The position numbers and the translations under genes are program-made. From Asaia bogorensis (GTDB taxonomy: Bacteria > Pseudomonadota > Alphaproteobacteria > Acetobacterales > Acetobacteraceae): a DNA stretch of 51,374 nt. Numbering within the stretch: the first letter of the stretch is position 1; every line of letters begins with the position of its first letter. Of this stretch, positions 20,790 to 31,656 are shown one piece after another. Location of the stretch: NCBI GenBank assembly GCA_945869965.1, contig CAMBRC010000022.1, positions 1-51,374 on the forward strand, given 5' to 3'. Below the pieces are notes generated by a model. That model saw only the letters and a list, made by a program, of their open reading frames with translations, had not been told where the DNA came from and made no database searches.

Positions 20790-21809
20790 ATGGTCGATTT
20801 CCTGTTCAACCACCCGGTCGGCTTCACCCTCCTCACCGTCGCCAAGGCGCTGGCCCTGCTGGTGCCGCTGCTGCTCGCCGTCGCCATGATGACGTTGGCC
20901 GAACGCAAGATCATGGCGGCGATCCAGCTGCGCCGCGGTCCCAACGTCGTCGGCCCGTTCGGCCTGTTCCAGCCCTTCGCCGACGCCATCAAGATGCTGA
21001 TGAAGGAGACGATCATCCCCAGCGGGGCCAATCGCGTCCTGTTCCTGATGGCGCCGATGCTGACCTTCGCACTCGCCATGATCGCCTGGGCGGTGATCCC
21101 GGTGGGCGATGGCTGGGCGATCGCCGACATCAACGTCGGCATCCTCTACCTCTTCGCGGTCTCCTCGATGGGCGTCTACGGCATCATCATCGCCGGCTGG
21201 GCCAGCAACTCGAAATACCCGTTCCTTGGCGCGCTGCGCTCGGCCGCGCAGATGGTCAGCTACGAAGTCTCGATGGGCTTCGTCATCGTCACCGTGCTGC
21301 TCTGCGTCGGCTCGCTGAACCTGAACGCCATCGTCAAGGCACAGGAAACCATCTGGTTCGTCATCCCGCTCTTCCCGATGGCGATCATCTTCTTCATCTC
21401 CACCCTGGCCGAAACCAACCGCTCGCCCTTCGACCTGCCCGAGGGCGAAAGCGAGATCGTCGCCGGCTTCTTCGTCGAATACAGCTCGCTGAGCTTCGGG
21501 CTGTTCTTCCTCGGCGAATACGCCAACATGTTCCTGATGGCGGCGATGACCACCATCCTGTTCCTCGGCGGCTGGCTGCCGCCCTTCGGGATCGAGCCGT
21601 TCACCTGGATCCCCGGCCCGATCTGGTTCGTGCTGAAGATCTGCTTCATCATGTTCGTCTTCGTCTGGGTCCGCGCCACCTTCCCGCGCTACCGCTACGA
21701 CCAGCTGATGCGCCTGGGCTGGAAGGTCTTCCTCCCGTTCTCGCTGTTCTACCTGGTGCTTGTGGCCGGCGTGCTGCTGGCCATGGGCTGGCTGCCCAAG
21801 GCCGTATAG
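20790..21809 (+). CDS. nuoH: NADH-quinone oxidoreductase subunit H
   Basis: A 339-residue membrane subunit with about eight helices that forms the entrance of the quinone channel. Conserved elements are [37 protein letters not shown] and the loop [28 protein letters not shown] start at ATG 20790, five bases after the nuoG stop. Upstream in-frame codons lie within nuoG. Confidence 0.97.
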   Translation: MVDFLFNHPVGFTLLTVAKALALLVPLLLAVAMMTLAERKIMAAIQLRRGPNVVGPFGLFQPFADAIKMLMKETIIPSGANRVLFLMAPMLTFALAMIAWAVIPVGDGWAIADINVGILYLFAVSSMGVYGIIIAGWASNSKYPFLGALRSAAQMVSYEVSMGFVIVTVLLCVGSLNLNAIVKAQETIWFVIPLFPMAIIFFISTLAETNRSPFDLPEGESEIVAGFFVEYSSLSFGLFFLGEYANMFLMAAMTTILFLGGWLPPFGIEPFTWIPGPIWFVLKICFIMFVFVWVRATFPRYRYDQLMRLGWKVFLPFSLFYLVLVAGVLLAMGWLPKAV

Positions 21810-21820
21810 GGATCGCCCAG

Positions 21821-22309
21821 ATGTCCTTCCTCGACCGCACCGCGCGCAGCCTGTTGCTGTCCGAACTCGTCGGCGGCATGGCGCTGACGCTCAAATACTT
21901 CTTCAAGAAGAAGGTCACCATCAACTACCCGTACGAGCGCCAAGCCCTTAGCCCGCGCTTCCGCGGCGAACACGCCCTGCGCCGCTACCCCAATGGCGAG
22001 GAACGCTGCATCGCCTGCAAGCTGTGCGAGGCGGTCTGCCCGGCCCAGGCCATCACCATCGAGGCCGAGCCGCGCGAAGATGGCAGCCGCCGCACCACAC
22101 GCTACGACATCGACATGACCAAGTGCATCTATTGCGGCCTGTGCGAGGAAGCCTGTCCGGTCGACGCCATCGTCGAGGGCCCCAACCTGGAATTCGCCAC
22201 CGAGACCCGCGAGGAACTGCTCTACGACAAGGCCAGGTTGCTGGAAAACGGCGACCGTTGGGAACCGGCAGTGGCCAAGCGCCTTGAACAGGACGCACCC
22301 TACCGATGA
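21821..22309 (+). CDS. nuoI: NADH-quinone oxidoreductase subunit I (two 4Fe-4S clusters)
   Basis: A 162-residue 8Fe ferredoxin-like subunit carrying clusters N6a and N6b. Two CxxCxxCxxxCP motifs are visible: [12 protein letters not shown] and [12 protein letters not shown]. An amphipathic N-terminal helix ([23 protein letters not shown]) lies on the membrane. Start 21821 is 11 bases after nuoH. The stop overlaps the nuoJ start (ATGA). Confidence 0.97.
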   Translation: MSFLDRTARSLLLSELVGGMALTLKYFFKKKVTINYPYERQALSPRFRGEHALRRYPNGEERCIACKLCEAVCPAQAITIEAEPREDGSRRTTRYDIDMTKCIYCGLCEEACPVDAIVEGPNLEFATETREELLYDKARLLENGDRWEPAVAKRLEQDAPYR

Positions 22310-22989
22310 TCGCCAGTCTCGCCTTCTACCTCTTCGCGGGGATCCTTTTGGTTTCCGCCGGCATGGTGGTGACCGCGCGCAACCCGGTGCACTCGGTGCT
22401 GTTCCTGGTGCTCGCCTTCTTCAACGCCGCCGCCCTGTTCCTGCTCGCCGGCGCGGAGTTCCTGGCGATGATCCTGGTCATCGTCTACGTCGGCGCGGTC
22501 GCGGTGCTGTTCCTGTTCGTCGTGATGATGCTGGACATCAATTTCTCCCAGCTGCGCGAGGGCTTCCAGCGCTATCTGCCGATCGGCGCCACGGTCGCGG
22601 TGATCCTGCTGGCCGAACTCGCCATCGTGCTTGGCGGCTGGACCCTGGCCCCGCAATCTGCCGGCCTGCGCGCCGCACCCATGGACCCCGCCGTCTCCAA
22701 CACCGTGCAACTCGGGAAAATCCTCTACACCGACTACATCCTGCTGTTCCAGGCATCCGGCCTGGTCCTGCTGGTCGCGATGATCGGCGCCATCGTTCTG
22801 ACCCTGCGCGAGCGCGGCTTCTCGCGCAACCAGAGCATCGCCGACCAGCTCGCCCGCACGCCGGCCAACACCATGGAACTGCTCGACCTCGCCAGCGGCA
22901 AGGGTACCAAGGGCATCGACTTCCTGCGCCCCAAGGCGAAGGAACCCGAGCCGGCCGCCGAAGAGCATCGCCCCGGGGGACACCACTGA
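22306..22989 (+). CDS. nuoJ: NADH-quinone oxidoreductase subunit J
   Basis: A 227-residue membrane subunit with five predicted helices. Helix three contains [25 protein letters not shown], the segment carrying the pi-bulge that couples quinone chemistry to proton pumping. The last roughly 50 residues are a hydrophilic extension (from [12 protein letters not shown]) ending in PGGHH. It overlaps nuoI by four bases and nuoK follows after one base. Confidence 0.96.
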   Translation: MIASLAFYLFAGILLVSAGMVVTARNPVHSVLFLVLAFFNAAALFLLAGAEFLAMILVIVYVGAVAVLFLFVVMMLDINFSQLREGFQRYLPIGATVAVILLAELAIVLGGWTLAPQSAGLRAAPMDPAVSNTVQLGKILYTDYILLFQASGLVLLVAMIGAIVLTLRERGFSRNQSIADQLARTPANTMELLDLASGKGTKGIDFLRPKAKEPEPAAEEHRPGGHH

Positions 22990-22990
22990 C

Positions 22991-23305
22991 ATGCTGCTAC
23001 CGGTCCCCCTCAGCCATTACCTCGCCGTGTCCGCCATCCTGCTGGTGATGGGCATTTTCGGCATTTTCCTCAACCGCAAGAACGTCATCATCATCCTGAT
23101 GTCGGTCGAGCTGATCCTGCTCGCGGTGAACCTCAATCTCGTCGCCTTCTCCGCGGCCCTGGGCGACCTCGCCGGTCAGGTCCTGGCGATGTTCGTTCTC
23201 ACCGTCGCCGCCGCCGAGGCCGCCATCGGGCTTGCCATCCTGGTGATCTACTTCCGCAACCGCGGCTCGATCGAGGTCGAGGACGTCACGCTGATGAAGG
23301 GCTAG
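22991..23305 (+). CDS. nuoK: NADH-quinone oxidoreductase subunit K
   Basis: A 104-residue MrpC-like subunit with three helices. The two membrane glutamates expected for proton transfer are visible in [17 protein letters not shown] and [15 protein letters not shown]. Start 22991 is immediately after nuoJ, and the stop is five bases before nuoL. Confidence 0.97.
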   Translation: MLLPVPLSHYLAVSAILLVMGIFGIFLNRKNVIIILMSVELILLAVNLNLVAFSAALGDLAGQVLAMFVLTVAAAEAAIGLAILVIYFRNRGSIEVEDVTLMKG

Positions 23306-23310
23306 CCGAC

Positions 23311-25245
23311 ATGCTGTTCGCAACCGCGGTCCTGTCGCCGCTGCTCGGCGCCATCGTCGCCCTGCTGTTCGGACGCCAAATCGGCGACCGCGCCGCCCAG
23401 GCGGTGACCATCCTGTGCATGATCCTCGCCGCCATCTGCGGCGTTTCGGCCTTCGTCCAGCTCGTCTATGGCGGCGGCACCCCCGGCGTTGTCCACCTCG
23501 CCACCTGGGTCTCCTCCGGCGACTTCACCGTCTCCTGGGCTCTGCGCTACGACACGCTCTCTGCGGTGATGGTGGCGATGGTCACCTTCGTCGCCACCCT
23601 CATCCACATCTATTCCGTCGGCTACATGGGCCACGAGCCGCACGGCACGGTCTACCGGTTCTTCAGCTACCTCAGCCTGTTTACCTTCGCCATGCTGATG
23701 CTGATCACGTCCGACAACCTGCTGCAACTGTTCTTCGGCTGGGAAGGCGTCGGCCTCGCCAGCTATCTCCTCATCGGCTACTGGTACCACAAGCCCAGCG
23801 CCTGTGCCGCCGCCATCAAAGCCTTCATCGTCAACCGCATCGGCGATCTCGGTTTCGCCCTCGGCATCGCCCTCGTCTTCGTCGTCTTCGGCAGCATCAG
23901 CTTCGACACCATCTTCGCCGCCGTCGGCCAACACCAAAACGACGCCTATAGCGTCTTCGGCACCAGCTTCCGCGCCTACGAAGTCATCGGCATCCTCCTG
24001 TTCATCGGTGCCGCCGGCAAATCCGCGCAATTGGGTCTGCACGTCTGGCTGCCCGACGCGATGGAGGGCCCAACCCCGGTCTCCGCCCTGATCCACGCCG
24101 CCACCATGGTCACCGCCGGCGTCTTCCTGATGGCCCGCATGTCGCCGGTGCTGGAATACGCGCCCTACGCCATGGGCTTCGTCACCTTCATGGGCGCCAG
24201 CACCGCGCTCTTCGCCGCCACCGTCGGCTGCGTGCAGAACGACATCAAGCGCATCATCGCCTACTCCACCTGCTCCCAGCTCGGCTACATGTTCATCGCC
24301 GCCGGCGTCGGCGCCTACCAGGCCTCGGTGTTCCATCTCCTGACCCACGCCTTCTTCAAGGCGCTGCTCTTCCTCGGCGCCGGCAGCGTCATCCACGCCA
24401 TGTCCGACGAACAGGACATCCGCCGCATGGGCGGCATCTGGAAGAAGATCCCGCTGACCTACGCCATGATGTGGATCGGCAGCCTCGCCCTGGCCGGCGT
24501 CTTCCCCTTCGCCGGCTTCTATTCCAAGGACGCCGTCCTCGAAACGGCCTACGCGGCCCATGGCGGCGTCGCCACATACGCCTTCTGGTGCGGCATCATC
24601 GCCGCCTTCCTGACCGCGTTCTACTCCTGGCGCCTGATCATCCTGACCTTCCACGGCACGCCCCGCGCCGACCAGCACACCATGGACCACGTCCATGAAA
24701 GCCCCGCCTCAATGACCGTGCCGCTGATCCTGCTCGCCACCGGCGCGCTCCTGGCCGGCATGGTGTTCAACCACCAACTCGTCGGCGAGCACTGGCAAGC
24801 CTTCTGGGGTGCCGCGATCCACAACAGCCCCGCCAACCACGTGCTGCACGACATGCACGCGCTGCCCGGCTGGGTGGCCCTCGCCCCCTCCATCGTCGGC
24901 GTCGCCGGCATCGCGCTCGCCTACCTGCTCTACATGGGCCTGCCACACGTCCCCGGCCAACTCGCCACCCAGTTCGGCGGCCTCTACCGCTTCCTGCTCA
25001 ACAAATGGTATTTCGACGAGCTTTACGACCGCATCTTCGTGAAGCCGACAATGTCCCTCGCCCGCGGCCTCTGGCAGGTCGGCGACGCCACCATCATTGA
25101 CGGCATCCCCAACGGCATGGCCGCCTTGACCGCGCAAAGCGCCGGCCGCGTCGCCCGGCTACAGACCGGCTCGATAGCCCAATATGCCTTTGCCATGCTG
25201 ATCGGCGTCGTCGTGCTGGTCAGTCTCTATTTGATCATCCGGTGA
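23311..25245 (+). CDS. nuoL: NADH-quinone oxidoreductase subunit L (antiporter-like)
   Basis: A 644-residue distal membrane subunit, one of three antiporter-like proton channels. About 14-16 helices are predicted. Conserved signatures are [58 protein letters not shown] (channel lysine and histidines) and [22 protein letters not shown]. The C-terminal lateral helix is covered by the extended tail after [15 protein letters not shown]. Length is normal. The coding strand here is markedly C-rich. Confidence 0.97.
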   Translation: MLFATAVLSPLLGAIVALLFGRQIGDRAAQAVTILCMILAAICGVSAFVQLVYGGGTPGVVHLATWVSSGDFTVSWALRYDTLSAVMVAMVTFVATLIHIYSVGYMGHEPHGTVYRFFSYLSLFTFAMLMLITSDNLLQLFFGWEGVGLASYLLIGYWYHKPSACAAAIKAFIVNRIGDLGFALGIALVFVVFGSISFDTIFAAVGQHQNDAYSVFGTSFRAYEVIGILLFIGAAGKSAQLGLHVWLPDAMEGPTPVSALIHAATMVTAGVFLMARMSPVLEYAPYAMGFVTFMGASTALFAATVGCVQNDIKRIIAYSTCSQLGYMFIAAGVGAYQASVFHLLTHAFFKALLFLGAGSVIHAMSDEQDIRRMGGIWKKIPLTYAMMWIGSLALAGVFPFAGFYSKDAVLETAYAAHGGVATYAFWCGIIAAFLTAFYSWRLIILTFHGTPRADQHTMDHVHESPASMTVPLILLATGALLAGMVFNHQLVGEHWQAFWGAAIHNSPANHVLHDMHALPGWVALAPSIVGVAGIALAYLLYMGLPHVPGQLATQFGGLYRFLLNKWYFDELYDRIFVKPTMSLARGLWQVGDATIIDGIPNGMAALTAQSAGRVARLQTGSIAQYAFAMLIGVVVLVSLYLIIR

Positions 25246-25252
25246 GCCCACG

Positions 25253-26785
25253 ATGAACGCCCTCAACGCGGCCGGCTTTCCGCTCCTTTCGCTGCTGACC
25301 TTCCTGCCTCTGGCCGGCGGCCTGGTCATCATGACCATCCGCGGCTCGGACGAAGCGGTGGCCTCGAACGCCCGCTGGACCGCGCTATGGACCAGCCTGA
25401 TCGTCTTCATCCTCTCTTTGGTGCTCTGGGTCCGCTTCGACACCGCCAACCCCGGCTTCCAGTTCGTCGAACAGCTCGCCTGGCTGCCGGAATGGGGCAT
25501 CACCTACAAGATGGGCGTCGACGGCATCTCCGTCCTGTTCGTCCTGCTCGCCACCGCCCTGACGCCGATCTGCATCCTGGCCAGCTGGGAGAGCATCGGT
25601 ACCCGGGTGCGCGAGTTCATGTTCGCCTTCCTGGTGCTCGAAACCATGATGGTCGGCATGTTCGCCGCCCTGGACTTCGTCGTCTTCTACATGTTCTTCG
25701 AGGGTGTGCTGATCCCGATGTATCTCATCATCGGTGTCTGGGGCGGCCCCCGCCGTGTCTACGCGGCCATAAAATTCTTCCTCTACACCCTGGCCGGCTC
25801 GGTCCTGATGCTGCTCGCCCTGCTGGCCATGTGGTATGCGGCCGGCTCGACGGACATCGCCACCCTGATGGCGCATAAATTCGCCCCCTCGGTCCAGACC
25901 TGGCTGTTCCTCGCCTTCTTCGCCAGCTTCGCCGTCAAAGTGCCGATGTGGCCGGTCCACACCTGGCTGCCCGACGCCCATGTCGAGGCCCCCACCGCCG
26001 GCTCCGTCATCCTCGCCGGCGTGCTGCTGAAGATGGGCGCCTACGGTTTCCTGCGCTTCTCAGTCCCCATGCTGCCGGACGCCACCGCCTATTTCGCCCC
26101 GATGATGTTCACCCTGTCGGTGGTGGCGGTGATCTATACTTCGCTGGTCGCGCTCGCGCAGACCGACATGAAGAAGCTGATCGCCTATTCCTCGGTCGCC
26201 CATATGGGCGTCGTCACCATCGGCATCTTCACCGTCAACGAACAGGGCATCTCCGGCGCACTTTTCCAGATGCTCAGCCACGGCGTCGTCTCCGCCGCCC
26301 TCTTCCTCTGCGTCGGCGTCGTCTACGACCGCATCCATTCCCGCGACATCGCGCGCTACGGCGGGCTTGCCGACCGCATGCCGAAATACGCCCTGGCCTT
26401 CATGCTGTTCTCCATGGCCTCGGTCGGCCTGCCCGGCACCGCCGGCTTCGTCGGCGAGTTCCTCGTCCTCGTCGGCGCCTTCAAGGTCAGCTTCTGGCTC
26501 GCCCTGCTCGGCTCCATGGGCATGATCCTCGGCGCCGCCTACATGCTCTACCTCTACCGCCGGGTGATCTTCGGCAGCATCACCCGCGACGACCTCAAGG
26601 GCATCCTCGACCTTTCGCCGCGCGAGATCGCCGTCTTCGCGCCGCTGGTCTTCCTCACCCTGTGGATGGGCATCTACCCCTCCAGCTTCTCGGTGTTCTG
26701 GGACGCCACCGTCGCGGCCATGGTCGAAAAGCACGTCGCCGCCCTTGCCAGTGCCACCAAGCTGGCCGGAGTGCTCGCCCCATGA
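25253..26785 (+). CDS. nuoM: NADH-quinone oxidoreductase subunit M (antiporter-like)
   Basis: A 510-residue membrane subunit with about 14 helices. Signatures include the membrane Glu in [21 protein letters not shown], the channel segment [47 protein letters not shown] and [18 protein letters not shown]. It follows nuoL by seven bases and overlaps the nuoN start (ATGA). Confidence 0.97.
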   Translation: MNALNAAGFPLLSLLTFLPLAGGLVIMTIRGSDEAVASNARWTALWTSLIVFILSLVLWVRFDTANPGFQFVEQLAWLPEWGITYKMGVDGISVLFVLLATALTPICILASWESIGTRVREFMFAFLVLETMMVGMFAALDFVVFYMFFEGVLIPMYLIIGVWGGPRRVYAAIKFFLYTLAGSVLMLLALLAMWYAAGSTDIATLMAHKFAPSVQTWLFLAFFASFAVKVPMWPVHTWLPDAHVEAPTAGSVILAGVLLKMGAYGFLRFSVPMLPDATAYFAPMMFTLSVVAVIYTSLVALAQTDMKKLIAYSSVAHMGVVTIGIFTVNEQGISGALFQMLSHGVVSAALFLCVGVVYDRIHSRDIARYGGLADRMPKYALAFMLFSMASVGLPGTAGFVGEFLVLVGAFKVSFWLALLGSMGMILGAAYMLYLYRRVIFGSITRDDLKGILDLSPREIAVFAPLVFLTLWMGIYPSSFSVFWDATVAAMVEKHVAALASATKLAGVLAP

Positions 26786-28221
26786 ACTCGAACATCGGAA
26801 ACTGGCAACTAGCACTGCCCGAAATCGTGCTGTCCTGCGCCGGCATGGCCATCCTGCTCTACGGCGTCATCGCCCGCGGCGAAAAGACCTTCTTCGCCGC
26901 CTCGATGATGGTGGTCGGCGCCCTGCTGCTGACCGCGGTGCTGGTCATCTCCGGCGTCTCCGGCAACGGCTATAACGGCCTGTTCTCCGTCGACGCCTAT
27001 AGCGGCTTCGCCAAGCTGCTGATCCTGACCGCGGTCGGCCTCTGCGTGGTGCTCTCGCTCGACTACAACGAACACGCCAACCTGCGCCGCTTCGAGTTCC
27101 CCATCCTGATGCTGTTCTCCACCGTCGGCATGATGCTGATGGTCTCGGCCAGCAGCCTGATGACGCTGTATCTCGGCCTCGAACTGATGAGCCTGTCGAT
27201 CTATGTGCTGGCCGCCTTCGCCCGCGATGAGCGCCGTTCCGCCGAGGCTGGCCTGAAATACTTCGTTCTCGGTGCCCTGGCCTCGGGCCTGCTGCTGTAC
27301 GGGATCTCCCTGGTCTACGGCTTCGCCGGCAGCATGTCCTTCGACGACATCGCCAAAGCCATGGCCGACCCCAAATTCGCCTCTCCCGGCCTCACCGTCG
27401 GGATTGTCTTCATCGTCGCCGGCCTGTGCTTCAAAGTCTCGGCCGTCCCGTTCCACATGTGGACCCCGGACGTCTACGAAGGCGCCCCCACCCCGGTCAC
27501 CGCCTTCATGGGCACGGCGCCAAAAGTCGCCGCCATGGTCCTTCTGGTCGGCCTGCTCGCCGGCCCGTTTGGCAACCAGCTGGCGCAATGGCAGCAACTG
27601 ATCGTCCTGGTCTCCATCGCCTCCATGCTGCTCGGCTCGCTCGCCGCCATCCAGCAATCCAACATCAAGCGCCTGATGGCCTATTCCTCGATCGGCCACA
27701 TGGGCTACGCCCTGATCGGCTTGGCCGCCGGCACCGCGGAAGGCGTGCGCGGCGTGCTGATCTACCTCCTGACCTACGTGTTCATGAATGCCGGCACCTT
27801 CGCCTGCATCATCGCCATGCGCCGCCAAGGCAAGAGCGTCGAGGGCGTGTCCGACCTCGCCGGCCTCGGCCGCACCGATCCGATGCTGGCGCTTGCACTG
27901 GCCGTGTTCATGTTCTCGATGGCCGGCATCCCCCCCTTCTCCGGCTTCTGGGGCAAATACTTCATCTTCACCGCCGCCGTGCAACAGGGCATGTGGGCGC
28001 TGGCGGTGATCGGCGTGCTCACCAGCGTGATCGGCGCCTTCTATTACATCCGCATCATCAAGGTGATGTATTTCGACGACGCCGCCCCCGCCTTCGACGC
28101 GAGGCCGGGCTCGCTCTCCTTCGTCGCCGCCGCCGGCGGGCTGTTCACTACTTTCTTCTTCGTCTTCCCCGCCCCCGTCGTGGCAGCAGCCCAGGCCGCC
28201 GCCCGCGTGCTCTTCCCGTGA
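26782..28221 (+). CDS. nuoN: NADH-quinone oxidoreductase subunit N (antiporter-like)
   Basis: A 479-residue membrane subunit, the third antiporter-like channel. Key segments are [19 protein letters not shown] (membrane Glu), [30 protein letters not shown] (channel Lys) and the Lys-containing helix in [20 protein letters not shown]. The 479-residue length is standard. The final gene of the operon, it overlaps birA by four bases, so birA is likely co-transcribed. Confidence 0.97.
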   Translation: MNSNIGNWQLALPEIVLSCAGMAILLYGVIARGEKTFFAASMMVVGALLLTAVLVISGVSGNGYNGLFSVDAYSGFAKLLILTAVGLCVVLSLDYNEHANLRRFEFPILMLFSTVGMMLMVSASSLMTLYLGLELMSLSIYVLAAFARDERRSAEAGLKYFVLGALASGLLLYGISLVYGFAGSMSFDDIAKAMADPKFASPGLTVGIVFIVAGLCFKVSAVPFHMWTPDVYEGAPTPVTAFMGTAPKVAAMVLLVGLLAGPFGNQLAQWQQLIVLVSIASMLLGSLAAIQQSNIKRLMAYSSIGHMGYALIGLAAGTAEGVRGVLIYLLTYVFMNAGTFACIIAMRRQGKSVEGVSDLAGLGRTDPMLALALAVFMFSMAGIPPFSGFWGKYFIFTAAVQQGMWALAVIGVLTSVIGAFYYIRIIKVMYFDDAAPAFDARPGSLSFVAAAGGLFTTFFFVFPAPVVAAAQAAARVLFP

Positions 28222-29009
28222 TCCCATTCTCCAGCCGCCCGTCATGGCGGCTGGAAATCTACGACGAACTCCCGTCCACCTCCGATCTCGTCCGCACTCG
28301 CGCCGAAGCCGGCGAACCCGCCGGGCTCGCCGTCCTCGCCCGCCGCCAGACCCAGGGCCGCGGCAGTCGTGGCCGCGCGTGGTCCACCCCCGCCGGCAAC
28401 CTCGCCATCTCCATCCTGCTGCGCCCCAACCTCGCCATCCGCGACGCCTCCTGCATGTCGCTCCTGACCAGCCTCGCCCTGGCCGAAGCCGTTGCCGCGA
28501 TCCTCCCCCCCGGCCCGTCCCTCGCCCTCAAATGGCCCAACGACCTCATGCTGAACGGCCAGAAACTCGCCGGAATCCTGCTCGACAGCCATGGCGACGG
28601 GCAGGGCAGGGTGGGCTGGCTGATCCCCGGCATCGGCGTCAACCTCGCCTACGCCCCCGAACTCCCCGACCGTATCGCCGCCTGCCTCGCTGACCACATG
28701 CCCGCCCCCGCCCCGGAAGACTTCGCCCCACGCCTGCTCGACCGCCTGGCCCACTGGTCCGACATCCACGCTGCATCCGGCTTCGCCCCGGTCCGCGCCG
28801 CCTGGCTTACCCACGCCCAGCCACCGGGCAGCCCGATGAGCCTGAAACTCGGATCAGAACTGCTGTCCGGCACCTTTGCCGGGCTCGACGACGATGGCAG
28901 CCTGCTGATGGCCCATGACGGCGCCGTGCGGCGCTATTCCACTGGCGAAGTGCTAGAAGACTGGGCTCCGCCCAGACCCGCCAAGGGGCCAAGCCCCCTG
29001 GACCCTTAA
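28218..29009 (+). CDS. birA: Biotin-[acetyl-CoA-carboxylase] ligase, repeat-extended C-terminus
   Basis: A 263-residue single-function biotin protein ligase without the N-terminal DNA-binding domain of E. coli BirA. It joins biotin to the carboxyl-carrier protein via biotinyl-AMP. The adenylate loop RRQTQGRGSRGRAW (near residue 42) and LKWPNDLMLNGQKLAGIL carry the expected Gly-rich and Lys residues. A small C-terminal beta domain follows. The start is GTG 28218, overlapping nuoN (GTGA). Residues 247-263 (EDWAPPRPAKGPSPLDP) are encoded by the 106-bp palindromic repeat, which supplies the stop. The original C-terminus was probably near residue 246. The tail is unlikely to damage the core. The nuoN-birA-coaX order is common in alphaproteobacteria. 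Confidence 0.93.
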   Translation: MIPFSSRPSWRLEIYDELPSTSDLVRTRAEAGEPAGLAVLARRQTQGRGSRGRAWSTPAGNLAISILLRPNLAIRDASCMSLLTSLALAEAVAAILPPGPSLALKWPNDLMLNGQKLAGILLDSHGDGQGRVGWLIPGIGVNLAYAPELPDRIAACLADHMPAPAPEDFAPRLLDRLAHWSDIHAASGFAPVRAAWLTHAQPPGSPMSLKLGSELLSGTFAGLDDDGSLLMAHDGAVRRYSTGEVLEDWAPPRPAKGPSPLDP

Positions 29010-29062
29010 ATTCTAAGGTCCAGAGGCTTGGCCCCTGGCGGGTCTGGGCAGAGCCCAGCCTT
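28957..29062. repeat. 106-bp near-perfect palindromic repeat, copy 2 (reads into birA)
   Basis: It has the same length and arms as the copy at 7893-7998, with an A/T centre near 29005-29014. Its first 53 bases encode the end of birA and the stop codon. The rest fills the gap to coaX. Differences from copy 1 are a few point changes and single-base indels in the arms, so the arms stay nearly complementary. That suggests selection on the hairpin or recent spread. Confidence 0.92.
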
Positions 29063-29085
29063 CCTTTCTCTTGGAGCGTGACCGA

Positions 29086-29859
29086 ATGCTGCTCGTCGTC
29101 GACGCAGGCAACACCAACACCGTGATGGCCATCCACGACGGCCACCACTGGGTCGGCCGCTGGCGCATTTCCACCAACGCCCAGCGCACCTCGGACGAAT
29201 ACGCCGTCTGGCTGCTCACTCTCCTGACCCAGGCCGGCCTCAAGCGCGACCAGGTCAGCGCCGCCGTCATCGGCACCGTCGTCCCCGCCGCCCTCTACGA
29301 TTTGCGCCGCCTGTGCCGCGACTGGTTCGAGGTCGAGCCGCTGGTGGCCAACGCCACGCTCGACTGGGGCTTCGAGATCAAGATCCCCAACCCCGACGAG
29401 GTCGGCGCCGACCGCCTGCTGAACACGCTCGCCTGCCACCAGACCTATGGCGGCCCCGCCGTGGTGATCGATTTCGGCACCGCCACCACCTTTGACGTCA
29501 TGGACCGCGACGGCGCCTATCTCGGCGGCGTCATCGCCCCGGGCATCAACCTGTCCATCGAGGCCCTGCACCGCGCCGCCGCCCGCCTGCCGCGCATCGG
29601 CATCGGCCGCCCCCAAGCGGTGATCGGCCGCTCCACGGTACCTGCCATGCAATCCGGCATCTACTGGGGCTATGTCGGCATGATCGAGGGCCTCGTCGTC
29701 CGCATCCAGGCCGAATACGGCGGCGGCCTCAAGGTCTTAGCCACCGGCGGCCTCGCCCCGTTGCTGGCCGAAGGCACCACGGTGATCCAGACCATCGACC
29801 CCGATTTGACCCTGGAGGGCCTTCGCCTGTTGGCAGCGCGCAATCCAGCCCCATATTAA
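29086..29859 (+). CDS. coaX: Type III pantothenate kinase
   Basis: A 257-residue ASKHA-fold kinase that phosphorylates pantothenate, the first step to coenzyme A, and needs a monovalent cation. The phosphate loop [16 protein letters not shown] is at the N-terminus. Later signatures are [27 protein letters not shown] (catalytic Asp in the adjacent strands) and [26 protein letters not shown] 29086 is chosen because family members begin [11 protein letters not shown] and GGAG (29073-29076) precedes it. A TTG at 29071 would add five residues. Confidence 0.95.
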   Translation: MLLVVDAGNTNTVMAIHDGHHWVGRWRISTNAQRTSDEYAVWLLTLLTQAGLKRDQVSAAVIGTVVPAALYDLRRLCRDWFEVEPLVANATLDWGFEIKIPNPDEVGADRLLNTLACHQTYGGPAVVIDFGTATTFDVMDRDGAYLGGVIAPGINLSIEALHRAAARLPRIGIGRPQAVIGRSTVPAMQSGIYWGYVGMIEGLVVRIQAEYGGGLKVLATGGLAPLLAEGTTVIQTIDPDLTLEGLRLLAARNPAPY

Positions 29860-29924
29860 GCTGCGAGCGGTCCCGGCTGGCCGAAAGCGACTGAAGGCGC
29901 GCCGCCGGGACGGCACACACAATT

Positions 29925-29930
29925 TATGAT
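29925..29930 (+). promoter_or_regulatory. Candidate -10 box upstream of rnj
   Basis: TATGAT matches five of six bases of the sigma-70 -10 hexamer and lies in a locally A/T-rich patch, 77 bases before the RNase J start. No good -35 element stands 17 bases upstream, so it is only a weak candidate. Confidence 0.3.
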
Positions 29931-29955
29931 CGGCCCTTGCCGATCACGGAATCTG

Positions 29956-29982
29956 GCCCTCCATCCGGGGGGCGATTTTTTT
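29956..29982 (+). terminator. Intrinsic terminator between coaX and rnj
   Basis: GCCCTCC (29956-29962) pairs with GGGGGGC (29967-29973, one G-T pair) around a 4-base loop and is followed by GA and seven T (29976-29982). It could end the nuo-birA-coaX transcript. Because it stands only 24 bases before the RNase J start, it may instead be a leader attenuator. Confidence 0.8.
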
Positions 29983-30006
29983 GACCCCTAGACCTGAAAG
30001 ATTCGC

Positions 30007-31653
30007 ATGGACGCCGCAAACACTGACCTGGCCTTTCTGCCCCTCGGCGGAACGGGCGAAATCGGCATGAACCTCAACCTCTATCGCAGCGGCGGCAAAT
30101 GGCTCGCCGTCGATTGCGGCATGGGCTTCGGCGGCTCGGAAAACCCCGAAGTCGACATCATGGTGCCCGACCCCACCTACATCGCCGAACGCCGCGACCA
30201 ACTCGTCGGCCTGGTCATCACTCACGCCCACGAAGACCACATCGGCGCCGTCGCCTGGCTCTGGCCGCAACTGCGTTGCCCGATCTACGCCACCCCCTTC
30301 GCCGCCTCCGTCCTGCGCCGCAAACTCGGCGAGGCCCGCCTGCTCCAGGACGTCAAGATTACCGTCATCCAGCCCGGCGCCCGCTTCCGCCTCGCCCCCT
30401 TCGACCTGCAGTTCATCCGCATGGCCCATTCCATCCCGGAATCCCAAGCGCTCGCCATCCGCACCTCCGCCGGCCTGGTGCTCCACACCGGCGACTGGAA
30501 ACTCGACTCCGAGCCCCTGGTCGGCCCCCCCACCGACGAAGCCGCCCTGCGCGCCCTCGGCGACGAAGGCGTCCTGGCCATGGTCTGCGACTCCACCAAC
30601 GCCATGGTCGAAGGCACCTCCGGCTCCGAGGGCGACGTCCGCCGCAGCCTGACCGACCTCATCGCCTCCCTGCGCGGCCGTATCGCGGTGACCTGCTTCG
30701 CCAGCAACGTCGCCCGCGTCGAATCCATCGCCATGGCCGCCCGCGCCGCCGGCCGCTCGGTCGCCATCGTCGGCCGCAGCCTGCGCAACCTCGACGGCAC
30801 CGCCCGCGAATGCGGCTACCTCAAGGGCATCGCCCCCTTCCTCGGCGAGGACGACGTCGCCGACATCCACGACGACCGCCTGGTCATGCTCATCACCGGC
30901 AGCCAGGGCGAACCCCGCAGCGCGCTCGCCCGCGTCGCCATGGACACCCACCCCCGCGTCGAACTCGGCGAGGGCGACACCGTGATCTTCTCCAGCCGCG
31001 TCATCCCCGGCAACGAACGCGCCATCGGCACCGTCCAGGACAACCTGGTCCGCCGCGGCGTCAACCTGCTGACCGACGGCGAACACCACCTGCACGTCTC
31101 CGGCCACCCCGCCCGCGACGAACTGAAGCGCATGTACGAACTCGTCCGCCCGCGCTTCACCGTCCCGGTGCACGGCGAATGGCGCCACCTCTCCGCCCAC
31201 GCCGCGCTGGCCCAGGACCTCGGCGTAAAACCGATCCTGATCGAGGACGGTGACATCCTGTCCATGTCCCCCGGCCGGCCGGAAGTGATCGACTCCGCCC
31301 CGGTCGGCCGCCTGGTCGTCGACGGCAACCGCCTCGTCCCGCTCCAGGGCGGCGTCATGGGCGCCCGCCGCCGCATGCTGTTCAACGGCGTCGCCATCGC
31401 CTCCCTGGCCGTCGACGAAGCTGGCAAGGTCCGCGGCGTCCCCCGCCTCTCCGCCCCCGGCCTGTTCGATCCCGAAGACCCGGAAACCGCCCGCATCGCC
31501 GGCGAATTCGCCCACGCCATCGCCGACCTGCCCTCAAACCTGCGCCGCGACGATGCCTCGCTGATCGAAGCCGCCAAGGCCGCCCTACGCAAATCCCTCG
31601 GCCGCCGCCTGCAAAAGCGTCCGCTGGTGGACGTCCATCTCCTGAGGGTCTGA
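30007..31653 (+). CDS. rnj: Ribonuclease J, metallo-beta-lactamase exo/endoribonuclease
   Basis: A 548-residue beta-CASP ribonuclease with 5'-to-3' exonuclease and endonuclease activity in RNA maturation and decay. The zinc motif HAHEDH occupies 73-78 (His73, His75, Asp77, His78), with HTGDWKLD further on. The beta-CASP part includes VTCFASNVARVESI, ITGSQGEPRSALARVA, and the RNA-binding segment HVSGHPARDELKRMYELVRPRFTVPVHGEWRH. Length and all metal ligands are normal. The T-tracted hairpin directly upstream may influence its expression. DUF1467 follows after three bases. Confidence 0.96.
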   Translation: MDAANTDLAFLPLGGTGEIGMNLNLYRSGGKWLAVDCGMGFGGSENPEVDIMVPDPTYIAERRDQLVGLVITHAHEDHIGAVAWLWPQLRCPIYATPFAASVLRRKLGEARLLQDVKITVIQPGARFRLAPFDLQFIRMAHSIPESQALAIRTSAGLVLHTGDWKLDSEPLVGPPTDEAALRALGDEGVLAMVCDSTNAMVEGTSGSEGDVRRSLTDLIASLRGRIAVTCFASNVARVESIAMAARAAGRSVAIVGRSLRNLDGTARECGYLKGIAPFLGEDDVADIHDDRLVMLITGSQGEPRSALARVAMDTHPRVELGEGDTVIFSSRVIPGNERAIGTVQDNLVRRGVNLLTDGEHHLHVSGHPARDELKRMYELVRPRFTVPVHGEWRHLSAHAALAQDLGVKPILIEDGDILSMSPGRPEVIDSAPVGRLVVDGNRLVPLQGGVMGARRRMLFNGVAIASLAVDEAGKVRGVPRLSAPGLFDPEDPETARIAGEFAHAIADLPSNLRRDDASLIEAAKAALRKSLGRRLQKRPLVDVHLLRV

Positions 31654-31656
31654 ACC

